Source: Bacteroidales bacterium (GTDB lineage: Bacteria; Bacteroidota; Bacteroidia; Bacteroidales; ML635J-15). Taken from it: 46,749 nt of DNA. Both the position numbers and the translations under genes were made by a program. Of the stretch, positions 26,801 through 34,057 are shown one piece after another. The DNA is taken from NCBI GenBank assembly GCA_016937855.1, contig JAFGVU010000062.1:1-46749 (forward strand), given 5' to 3'. How positions within the stretch are numbered: position 1 is the first letter of the stretch; each line of letters starts with the position of its first letter. Under the pieces are notes generated by a model that made no database searches, was not told where the DNA came from, and was given only the letters and a program-made list of their open reading frames with translations.

Positions 26801-27829
26801 TCCAGTGTAGTGAAATATTAAACTCGGTCTTAAAAAAAATGCCCTCGTCTTATCTTCATTGAGAAATTTTAAAACTTTATCAGGCTTACCAGGTATTGAT
26901 AGCCGTCCAATAAAATAGTCAAATAAGATGTTATGTGAAAAAGCTACATTGCGATTACAAAATCCAACTTCACTAATAATCCCATCACTTCTCAATTCTT
27001 CAAAAATGGCAGCATCTACAATAAATTCAGACTTTTCACAAGTAAGAGTCCTATTCTTTACTAATGAATCTGAAATTTTCTTGAGCATTGATTCTTTTAA
27101 TAAGCCTCTTTCGGTAGTGGCAATCCTTATCTCATAAAGTTTATCAAGAATTTCACTTTCAGATTTGAACAATTTAATATTATCAATACTAAGACTTTTA
27201 TTATTTAATAAAACAAGCTCTAATTGTCGCAAATAAAAAGGAATCTTTAAAATTGTTTTTAAATTCTCATTAGCATTTCGATAAACATCTCCAAGAGTTT
27301 GATTGTCAATAAATGCACTTTCTAATTCTTCTTCGTTCAAAGATTCAATCTCTAAAATCGGCACTTTATTCCCTAAATGCCCGCTTGAGACATTAAAAAT
27401 ATTATTTAGTAGAGGGGACTTTCTCGCATCATATTTTCTAACACTCACAAGTATATTCCAATTTTTTAAGCCATTTTTTGCTAAACTGATTTGTTTTAGG
27501 AACTGTTTTCTCGTATCGAAATCTCTTGTAGCATCAAAGGCATCAAAAATCAATACTGCTTTAAATGATTTATTTAAAATCTCAACTTTATTTAGAAATT
27601 CTAACCAATTCTCTTTACAACCAATACAAGAACTAATTGTTTCATCTGAACCATCAACCATTGTGTCAATACGGAACAAAACTATTGGAATATTTTGATC
27701 GATTAGCTTTTCAGCCATTTTTGCCAATGCAAAACTTTTACCTATACCAGGATCGCCAATTATTAAGCCTGAACTCTGCTGAGAGAAATCAACTAATTTG
27801 TCTATTAGAATATTACGATCTATTTTCAT
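23864..27829 (-). CDS. Large STAND/NACHT-like P-loop NTPase
   Basis: 1321 residues. The N-terminal NTPase has Walker A GDPGIGKS (25-32), Walker B AVLIFDAFDA (91-100) and a sensor-like VSVRKYDARKS (128-138), as in STAND or AAA_16-type ATPases. After a winged-helix-like segment the remaining 900 or so residues are almost entirely helical, with leucine- and asparagine-rich repeats, as in the alpha-solenoid sensor regions of Avs and NLR-like proteins. No N-terminal effector domain is fused to it; instead the SIR2 gene directly precedes it with a 4-base ATGA overlap (27826-27829). Inference: a sensor and switch that oligomerises on an invader signal and activates the SIR2 protein. Confidence 0.82.
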   Translation of the reverse strand: MKIDRNILIDKLVDFSQQSSGLIIGDPGIGKSFALAKMAEKLIDQNIPIVLFRIDTMVDGSDETISSCIGCKENWLEFLNKVEILNKSFKAVLIFDAFDATRDFDTRKQFLKQISLAKNGLKNWNILVSVRKYDARKSPLLNNIFNVSSGHLGNKVPILEIESLNEEELESAFIDNQTLGDVYRNANENLKTILKIPFYLRQLELVLLNNKSLSIDNIKLFKSESEILDKLYEIRIATTERGLLKESMLKKISDSLVKNRTLTCEKSEFIVDAAIFEELRSDGIISEVGFCNRNVAFSHNILFDYFIGRLSIPGKPDKVLKFLNEDKTRAFFLRPSLIFHYTGLWYNDRTEFWKSFNYFLQNDQTHIDLFKRLVLISVAACEFEDVDDIRVIINNNNMLRQLFQSLRFLPNRKLANRDVLLLLELSKNLKIDYLVEFAIIFNLVLNSPISSYSETRINCGIIARNFMKFIMANRIRNGIVNKAVDNLGSNLGVTFIAKTFETNVVESQNIFLKILEFLNEENFNINYFAKLARNLEFYGAIDVKFTCEIYKSLFTYEEESNDTTYLGGGVLLPFTSTRKQDFSLIHNYLFEYFDIFLSVSPEDAIEIGLKICKDYVLKKKIRQKSVYLNVSKIEIGELHCEFLPDMSSIWDDSLMTNRSIELTTKIIGFLGDLLKTKKKSQLDKLIPIYLKNCYVAYTWKKLLRLFLEDVVFFKGYFYKIISNSIFLYHSDTVYEVGQILKNVFSYYSIQERNKIENHIVEFYTNSDMSEKDFALYQVIKLINCIPETLLTNPKLLQIKSENDIVKNEPIFNNHSYSTGISETNWLELEGVNVKDEKVASLISYKDLFRNFNEKWINQKPNFSEFEHLAEQAVSSFEFAIAEKSIDEKVINPLLCEICKFYSIIMWKRANLNDKEFDLAKKIIMHCIDYQSDLDNVHSKELSANTGFSPTPRIEASNVISVLYQVEHDELIFNKILQLSTDENPIVRFHVLKELFTFYDNKRFEFWQIVMERLTNEQNSFNLGALLKNIYVDKIVRGDLENLIKAIDLASLRVNDFARRDSFLEVYVNLLLYLHDNNIAKKSEELLYDICRDIEPSQAIITKIFYFIDPKNGNDYTSNDKLHSNLFELLKYINKRTLEKLVGVDLKVIQIDDSPEKDNLLIVDYIIQRIYFTLIYQSRNKKYAQPNVTDENKIQFYLNIKPIVEEIINASPKIGEGNLLASTADYLLEIFNGLFRFKPSEAEFILKMTYEISKLSKNSGYLVDDSSIKEIIKITEALFADHKDLLMDSDNLEELISILNIYVEVGWPQALELLWRIDEVFK

Positions 27830-28986
27830 AATTCTTTAATTTCTTTAATTGTTTTTACAGTTCTTTGATTCAAAAGTGTTAAAATTTCATCATTATTTAT
27901 CTCAGTATTAAATGATGTAACCGACTCTTTTTTTTCAATCTCAATTTGTTCAACTCCATTAACAGAATCGTGAGGTTTTGATATGCGGCACATTGGGGAT
28001 AAACTTTCAAGAAATCTTTGAAGACCGCTAAAACTTTCATCATCTTGAAAAACAACAAGTTCAATTCCTTTTCTACTCCAGGCTTGCTTGTAATTGTAAT
28101 ACATTTCATTTGACCAACCTTTTATATCGTTTTGGCTAACTAAGGCAAAGTGAAAATCATCATAAATTGGAGCAAAATCGTTTTTAATTTCGTCTGTTAT
28201 TTTATTTAAAAAAGGATCACGAAGGCCATATCCAATATAAACTATACGCTGTGTTGCACACAATAAATAATAAGTATTGTAATGTGTCGTTTTCTGTTTT
28301 GTCTTTTCTAAATCTATATATGCCTCAAACTGAGAGATACTCATTTTTCCATTAACTAACATTTCATATTCTTTTAAAATTCTAATTTCAACACCATTGT
28401 ACATTTTTAAATAATCACTATAACAGAGCACTGAATTATTTGGACAATAATGTATTCCATGTAAATAAAGTATCTGACGATTATCACTATTAATTAGTGT
28501 TAACGATTTAATGAAATTGTGAATTTCTCGCTTGGTAATTTCTGAAACTACAGTTAATAAGGTTTTTCTTCCCTGATAATTAGTAAGTGCTGCAAAAATC
28601 ACAGGGTCATAATTTGTTGTCACAAAACCTTTACACTTTAAATCAACAATAGTCCTGTGCAATTCTCCAAATTCTTCAGTTTTGTAATCAAAGATTTTTT
28701 GAAATTTATTAGCAAATGTCTCAGTATTTAACCTGTACTTTATCATTTCAGCAGCTAACAAAAACTGTTCATTGGTAATGCAGAAATTTATAAGATTTCT
28801 ATCTTCTTCATTCTCAATAATATTGTTAAAATCTATCAAAAGTTCTTTCCAAGTTGGATATTTATGCAAGCAACTACTTCCTGAGCCAACAAAAATCAAA
28901 GCATAGCCTGTTTCCATCAATTGTTGGAATTTTTCTTTGCTTTCTTTATTCGATTCACTGTTTATTATGTCTAGTTCTGTATCCAA
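27826..28986 (-). CDS. SIR2-domain protein, putative NAD-hydrolysing effector
   Basis: 386 residues with a SIR2_2-type fold. It has the glycine-rich NAD-binding loop FVGSGSS (32-38), FVTTNYD (121-127), the catalytic-type histidine in YLHG (H176), and IGYGLRDP (251-258). These residues are those needed for NAD binding and cleavage in defence SIR2 proteins such as those of Thoeris, DSR and SIR2-HerA. The C-terminal 60 residues are charged and may bind the partner. The frame opens with TTG at 28986, next to a TAAATTTG box at 28998-28991; the first ATG is at codon 24 (28917), just before the glycine loop, so the start is uncertain. Its stop overlaps the NTPase start. Confidence 0.87.
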   Translation of the reverse strand: MDTELDIINSESNKESKEKFQQLMETGYALIFVGSGSSCLHKYPTWKELLIDFNNIIENEEDRNLINFCITNEQFLLAAEMIKYRLNTETFANKFQKIFDYKTEEFGELHRTIVDLKCKGFVTTNYDPVIFAALTNYQGRKTLLTVVSEITKREIHNFIKSLTLINSDNRQILYLHGIHYCPNNSVLCYSDYLKMYNGVEIRILKEYEMLVNGKMSISQFEAYIDLEKTKQKTTHYNTYYLLCATQRIVYIGYGLRDPFLNKITDEIKNDFAPIYDDFHFALVSQNDIKGWSNEMYYNYKQAWSRKGIELVVFQDDESFSGLQRFLESLSPMCRISKPHDSVNGVEQIEIEKKESVTSFNTEINNDEILTLLNQRTVKTIKEIKEL

Positions 28987-29066
28987 TTTTCAAATTTAAA
29001 TAAATAAATAAATTCGGCCTCAAACGCATAATATTTGAAATACGATACCCCATTTATCCCCCTTCC

Positions 29067-30005
29067 CTACATCTCCTTAATCACTCCCCTAAACAATTTC
29101 GCAAACTTTTCGAGGTATTCTTTATACCATGCAAATTGGTTTTGCCAATCGTTTCTCTGTGAAAAATCGCCTTTGGTTTTAAGAGTAGCGCATGCCATCT
29201 TTCGCCCTTTCATTCTGTCCCAGATAATTTTGTCTGAAATTTCGCGAATCGACCTCTCAAAAGCAAGCTCGTAGCATCTATCAAAGTTTTCTTTAGCATT
29301 GTCTCCTGTAAAATTCAACCAAACTGCAATTGTTTTTTCTTTTGAATTTAATTGAGCAGACAAATAAATATCTGATTTTCCAATTGCCATATTTGTCCAA
29401 TTTTGTGGCAAGCCTTTGTTTGGTTTAACTAGACTATTGTGGTCTATCATGTATTCTCTTAGTGCATTCCAATATTCTTGTTGTAAAAGTTTTGTTTCGG
29501 TCAAACTACTGTTTTGAGTATTTGTTTTTACCATTTTTGACCAATCATTGGGCTTAGAAATCATTTTAAATAACGGTGCAGCATTCGAGTTGCCAATTCT
29601 ATACAATTCGATTTCAATACCGAAAAAGTTGAACGTATCATCAGTAATTCTGTTTAGCCAATCTAGTGCTGCACGATGTTCCTCGGTAAAGCGCTGCGCA
29701 ATCCAAACAATGCTAACTGCATCAAGTCCGGCAGCATACGTCAATAGCTGACCTAAATGTGTATGGTCTGTTTTTTCGAGCTGATTCTCAATTAACACAA
29801 AATGATTATTGGAGATATCCTTGCATAAAATATCTGCTCTAAAAGGGCCAACATTTTCCTCTTGTCCTAATACCTCCAGTTCAATGCCAATTATTTCACT
29901 TAAGGTCTTAATATTTTCTTCCTGAGCAAGCCACGGAGTAAAGTCCTTATCCTCTTTAGCCCAAAATTTTCTGAGTTCGATTTTCTCAAGTTTACCTAAT
30001 TGCAT
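29067..30005 (-). CDS. DUF4268 protein with nuclease-like N-terminal domain
   Basis: 312 residues. The first 100 or so contain FRADILCKD and FVLIENQLEKTDHTHLGQLL, a D58...E73-N-Q75 arrangement like the PD-(D/E)XK nuclease core. The C-terminal part (about 165-312) matches the DUF4268 pattern with FWNALREYM-like and WLNFTGDNAKENFDRCY strings. Members are common in defence islands, and their action is not established. It is upstream of the SIR2 gene on the same strand with an 80-base gap, so it may belong to the same transcription unit or simply neighbour it. ATG start at 30005. Confidence 0.8.
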   Translation of the reverse strand: MQLGKLEKIELRKFWAKEDKDFTPWLAQEENIKTLSEIIGIELEVLGQEENVGPFRADILCKDISNNHFVLIENQLEKTDHTHLGQLLTYAAGLDAVSIVWIAQRFTEEHRAALDWLNRITDDTFNFFGIEIELYRIGNSNAAPLFKMISKPNDWSKMVKTNTQNSSLTETKLLQQEYWNALREYMIDHNSLVKPNKGLPQNWTNMAIGKSDIYLSAQLNSKEKTIAVWLNFTGDNAKENFDRCYELAFERSIREISDKIIWDRMKGRKMACATLKTKGDFSQRNDWQNQFAWYKEYLEKFAKLFRGVIKEM

Positions 30006-30256
30006 CGGAAATATATATTTTGATGAAACAATAAATTAAATATCTCCAAATATAATAATTATCAGATATTTTCTACATTATGAACAAAAAATATTACTAA
30101 ATATTTATTAACTTTGAATTGTATTTTTTTTTTCAAAGATTTCTAATAATTTTACAGAAAAAATAATTATCATCTATGCTTTATTGCCTCATATAAATGG
30201 CATATTGGGCGAGGAGGAAGTTGAGGTGGATGATGAGTAGAAAAAGCAAAAAATAA

Positions 30257-30264
30257 TATATTTG
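30257..30264 (+). promoter_or_regulatory. Possible -7 box of the AlbA_2 gene
   Basis: TATATTTG lies only 7 bases before the ATG at 30272. If used, the transcript would be leaderless or nearly so. No good upstream box was seen. Confidence 0.3.
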
Positions 30265-30271
30265 TAAAGAA

Positions 30272-31918
30272 ATGAATGAAAATCAATTACATATTTTATT
30301 AGAAGAATTAGTTGGCTTGCCAACCGAGACTGAATGGGTTGAGTTCAAGCTTGGAGCAGGAAGTATTACAAACGATCAAATTGGCGAATATATTTCTGCA
30401 ATGAGTAATGGCGCAAGCATTAAGAATAAAGCGTTTGGCTATTTGATATGGGGTGTTGTTGATGCAAGTCTGGAAGTAAGAGGGACTAATTTTAGATTCA
30501 CTAATGCCAAACAAGGTAGACAAGATTTAGAATTATGGTTACGAAATCTTATGCATCCAAAAATCAATTTTGAAATATTTGAGTTTGATTATCATGGCAA
30601 ACACATTGTGTTATTAAAAATTCCAAGTGCTAAAGGAGAGCCAACACATTTTAAGAAAATTCCATACATCAGAATAGGCAGTAATAAGACCGACTTACGC
30701 AATTTTCCAGAATATGTCAGGATGATATATAACTCACATGATGATTGGAGTGCAAAAATAATTGATGGAGCGAGGATTGATGATTTGGACGCTGATGCAA
30801 TTAAACTTGCAAGAGAAAAATTTAAAGAAACAAATTCAAACAAACCGTTCTACAACGAAATAGATGATTGGGACGATATTAAATTCTTAGATAAAGCAAA
30901 AATTACAATCAATGGTCAAATCACAAATACAGCAATAGTTTTGCTTGGTAAAGAAGAGTCTTTACATTATTTATTACCGGCAGTTGCCGAAATTACATGG
31001 AAACTTGATACCGAAGAAAAAGCATACGAACATTTTGGTACACCTTTACTTGTTAACACAACAAAAGTTCTCCAACAAATCAGAAATGTTAAATATAAAT
31101 TTTTCCCTGATAATGAACTTTTAGCAACAACCGTAAATAAATATGACACACGTTCGGTTTTGGAAGCAATGCATAATTGTATAGCCCACCAAGATTACTC
31201 GCTTAATAAACGAATTATTGTAACCGAGAAAATAGACAAATTGATATTCTCCAATGCAGGTAGTTTTTACGAAGGTAATCCCGAAGATTATTCGCAAGGC
31301 GAAAAAACACCTGAGAGCTACCGAAACACTTGGCTAACTTATGCAATGGTAAATTTGGGAATGATTGATAAACTTGGTTACGGCATTCATAATATATATT
31401 TGTCTCAGAGAAACAGATTTTTTCCTTTACCGGATTATGTATTATCCGAAAAAGATAAGGTTATACTGCAAATTTATGGACATACTATTGATGAGAATTA
31501 CTCAAAGCTATTAATTGAACGAAAAGATTTGCCATTAGACAGAGTTGTGCTTTTAGATAAAGTGCAAAAAAATATTGAAATTACTGAGAGTGCTGCAAAA
31601 ATACTGAAAAACGAAAAGCTTATTGAAGGCAGAAAACCTAACTATTATATTGCAGCATCAATAGCGGAGGCAATTAATGACAAAGCAACATACATTAAGA
31701 ATCGGGCTTTTGATGATGAATATTATAAAACAATGATAGTAGCTTTTTTAGATAAATTTAAAACAGGTACTCGTCAAGATTTTGAAGAATTAATTATTCC
31801 AAAACTATCTGATGTTTTATCCGGCAAACAGAAAAAAGATAAAGTGAAAAACATTCTACAATCTATGAAAAGAAATAATATAATTTGTCTAACAGGGCGG
31901 AAATGGATTAAAATTTAG
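30272..31918 (+). CDS. AlbA_2/Schlafen-type ATP-binding protein
   Basis: 548 residues. The N-terminus has the AlbA_2 (Schlafen-like) nucleic-acid-binding domain, with TETEWVEFKLG and later KIPYIRIGSNKTDLRNFPEY. The middle carries a GHKL-like ATP-binding region (ALEAMHNCIAHQDYS-like, with LIFSNAGSFY and the conserved N/H pair). The C-terminus is a winged-helix segment. Proteins of this type are usually annotated as putative DNA-binding transcriptional regulators, and many are found in defence islands. Its stop codon is inside the first TTTAGAC motif of the downstream array. Role here unknown. Confidence 0.82.
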   Translation: MNENQLHILLEELVGLPTETEWVEFKLGAGSITNDQIGEYISAMSNGASIKNKAFGYLIWGVVDASLEVRGTNFRFTNAKQGRQDLELWLRNLMHPKINFEIFEFDYHGKHIVLLKIPSAKGEPTHFKKIPYIRIGSNKTDLRNFPEYVRMIYNSHDDWSAKIIDGARIDDLDADAIKLAREKFKETNSNKPFYNEIDDWDDIKFLDKAKITINGQITNTAIVLLGKEESLHYLLPAVAEITWKLDTEEKAYEHFGTPLLVNTTKVLQQIRNVKYKFFPDNELLATTVNKYDTRSVLEAMHNCIAHQDYSLNKRIIVTEKIDKLIFSNAGSFYEGNPEDYSQGEKTPESYRNTWLTYAMVNLGMIDKLGYGIHNIYLSQRNRFFPLPDYVLSEKDKVILQIYGHTIDENYSKLLIERKDLPLDRVVLLDKVQKNIEITESAAKILKNEKLIEGRKPNYYIAASIAEAINDKATYIKNRAFDDEYYKTMIVAFLDKFKTGTRQDFEELIIPKLSDVLSGKQKKDKVKNILQSMKRNNIICLTGRKWIKI

Positions 31919-32193
31919 ACGTTTTTAATGTCTAAAAATAAATGATTTTGAGTTTTAAGATTTGTAAGTATCTAATTGTCAGCGAATTAAAAACGTCTAA
32001 GCATCTTGATTTTAATTTTGTTTTAGACGCATTTAGACGATTTTAGACGAAATACAATTAGATAGACTTTAGATAGGCCTTAGACAGAGATTTAGACAGA
32101 AAAATCGTAGAATGCTTGCAAATTCGAGGTTTTAGAAAAATTGATTAAGATAGACTTTAGACGAGCTTTAGACGTTTTAGACAGGTTTTAGAC
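31914..32193. repeat. Iteron-like array of TTAGAC motifs
   Basis: TTAGAC in the plus orientation starts at 31915, 32023, 32033, 32043, 32080, 32092, 32157, 32168, 32177 and 32188. Degenerate copies (TTAGATAGAC, TTTAGAT) lie between, and two inverted copies GTCTAA are at 31930 and 31995. Spacing is close to 10-11 bases within clusters, i.e. one helical turn. It fills the 361-base gap before the HipA-like gene and holds no credible frame, so it is a likely binding platform for a regulator. Confidence 0.75.
31915..32000. repeat. 15-bp perfect inverted repeat around the AlbA_2 stop codon
   Basis: TTAGACGTTTTTAAT (31915-31929) is the exact reverse complement of ATTAAAAACGTCTAA (31986-32000), with a 56-base AT-rich loop. 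The left arm contains the stop codon of the upstream gene. Confidence 0.7.
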
Positions 32194-32279
32194 AAAATAA
32201 ACAGTTAAGTTGATGGTTAGTTTTAGAAGAAAACATAATGAAAATACAGTTTTAAACTCTTATTACAAAAGGATTAAAA

Positions 32280-33095
32280 ATGCTTAATAAAATAAAAAGT
32301 ATAACCGAGATAAAACCTGAAGATTGCTATCAAACAAATGGCAGCCGACCGGTTAAAGTGCTTTGCAGCGATCTCAATTATTATATATGCAAGTATTTTG
32401 CAGGAGTGGGATTTGCAAGTTCTCTCTTTAATGAGTATTTAGCTGCCTCATTTCTGAAATTATGGAATTTGCAAGTCCCTGATTTTGCAATTGTCGAAAT
32501 TGACAGTCAGCATATAGTACAAACAAGTTTGCCGAAGCAATATTTCAATAAGCCTTGTTTTGGCTCATTGTATCATGGCAATTATCCCGAAGTGGACAAA
32601 TTCATGATAGACAATAAGTGTCTAAAAAAAGATAATAAAACAGCTCTATATAGCTTCTTGAAAATTGGCATATTTGACATTTGGATGTGCAATGAGGATA
32701 GAAATTTCAACAATTTTAACATGCTCTACAATCAAAAAGAGAATGTGTTTGTGCCTATCGATCACGTTTTTAGTTTTAATGGCAATAACCTAGATAGGGA
32801 GCATTATCCAATTAGCGATAATGAAAGTATTATTGATTCTCCTTTTTTATCTGGTTTTTTTTCGCGTAATTTGCAACAATTAAAACTAGATATACGTTTA
32901 GAGATATTGAATGACTTTAATTTTTGCGTAAAACTTTGTAATGAGCAACTTGAAAACATTATCAACTCCACACCTCTAGAGTGGAATCCTCAGCCTGAAT
33001 ATTTAAGACAAAGGCTTCAGTTTTTATTTTCCAAAGACTGGACAAAACAATGTGAAAATCAATTTAACAGAATATTCGTATTAAAGACCAAATAA
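32280..33095 (+). CDS. HipA-like kinase
   Basis: 271 residues with the HipA/PI3-4-kinase-like catalytic core. Motifs are a probable ATP-binding lysine in YICKY (K38), a conserved Glu in FNEYLAA, the catalytic loop CNEDRNFNNFN (D140 and N145) and a metal-binding aspartate in VPIDH (D161). It is shorter than HipA (about 440) and lacks its N-terminal HipB-contacting domain. There is no HipB-like helix-turn-helix gene beside it; instead the partner is a DUF3037-like gene 9 bases downstream. An AAGGA ribosome site precedes the ATG. It may be the toxin or effector of a two-gene module under control of the TTAGAC array. Confidence 0.78.
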   Translation: MLNKIKSITEIKPEDCYQTNGSRPVKVLCSDLNYYICKYFAGVGFASSLFNEYLAASFLKLWNLQVPDFAIVEIDSQHIVQTSLPKQYFNKPCFGSLYHGNYPEVDKFMIDNKCLKKDNKTALYSFLKIGIFDIWMCNEDRNFNNFNMLYNQKENVFVPIDHVFSFNGNNLDREHYPISDNESIIDSPFLSGFFSRNLQQLKLDIRLEILNDFNFCVKLCNEQLENIINSTPLEWNPQPEYLRQRLQFLFSKDWTKQCENQFNRIFVLKTK

Positions 33096-33104
33096 CAATT
33101 TATT

Positions 33105-33926
33105 ATGAAAACATTTTATAGCATACTTTCGGCAGTTATAAATCCAATTTCTGGCGAAAAAATCTCAATCGGCTTATTACTTTCTAATGGTAATGAGAGC
33201 ATATTTCGTTGTTCTGATAATCGTATGGCTATTGTATCAAAAATTTTAAACAGCGACTCAAGAACATTTATTAAAAATTATATTAAATCAATCGAGTCTG
33301 TAATCAAAAGAATTGATATTAACGATGATTCGTCTAATATTTTTTATAATGAGGGCAAGAATGTAATAGTTAATGAACCTTATATCGAATATCTTAGTAG
33401 ATATAGTAAAAATGTGATAAGCTTTTCGAAGCCTACTTCGATTGATGTGGATGTTGTAGGTTCGGTTTATGACAGTTTATTTGCAAAATTTATTGCCGAA
33501 GAAATAGCCATAGAAAAGACAATAGAAAAAGTAATTATCTCAACGAAAAGAAATTTCTTTCCAAAAGCCGAGAAATACTTTTCTATCGAAAAAGAATTTG
33601 AGGCAAATAAACAAACAAAGCTTCTGCTTCCTTCGAAAATAGATTTATTCGGAAAAAACGGCGAAATTGTTATGGGTCAGTTTTTCGACCTCGAAAAATC
33701 TGCCAATAGTATTAAATCAGATTTCTTCGATTATAATCAAATTGCCAAAATACATAAACATAGTACTAAGTTCTTTGTCAGTTATGAGCCTGAAAAAGTT
33801 AATTTTCCTCAACAACACTATTTTTGGTCAGAAATAAGAAAACAGAAAGGATATACTTATGTTGATATTTCCGAAACTGATTCCATTATAGAGTTTGCAA
33901 ATAAGAACAATGTGATACCTGTATAG
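33105..33926 (+). CDS. DUF3037-like partner of the HipA-like kinase
   Basis: 273 residues. The N-terminus FYSILSAVINPISGEKISIG resembles the DUF3037 signature of a strand followed by GE-x-(V/I)-x-(V/I)G. The remainder is mixed alpha/beta with no recognised active site, and it is about twice the length of typical DUF3037 proteins. DUF3037 genes are often found next to HipA-like kinase genes; the function of the pair is not established. The stop codon starts a palindrome at 33924. Confidence 0.65.
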   Translation: MKTFYSILSAVINPISGEKISIGLLLSNGNESIFRCSDNRMAIVSKILNSDSRTFIKNYIKSIESVIKRIDINDDSSNIFYNEGKNVIVNEPYIEYLSRYSKNVISFSKPTSIDVDVVGSVYDSLFAKFIAEEIAIEKTIEKVIISTKRNFFPKAEKYFSIEKEFEANKQTKLLLPSKIDLFGKNGEIVMGQFFDLEKSANSIKSDFFDYNQIAKIHKHSTKFFVSYEPEKVNFPQQHYFWSEIRKQKGYTYVDISETDSIIEFANKNNVIPV

Positions 33927-33978
33927 GCGATAAACCGTATCACTTAAATATTAGGTGGGTTTAGAAAAAAATCGCCTA
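33924..33978. repeat. Palindrome at the end of the HipA-like/DUF3037 pair
   Basis: TAGGCGAT (33924-33931) pairs with ATCGCCTA (33971-33978), and AAACC pairs with GGTTT just inside. No T run follows, so it is not a standard terminator, but it may protect or end the transcript. Confidence 0.5.
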
Positions 33979-34057
33979 CATTTCTTACAAAAAACCTTAT
34001 TCGAACTATTGTTGTATTTAAATTTTGTTTAAATTTACGACTTTATAATACATTTTT

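Noticed and set aside
31914-32193. TTAGAC array as a plasmid or phage replication origin
   Set aside because: No replication initiator gene is near, and the surroundings are chromosomal; regulator binding is the simpler reading.
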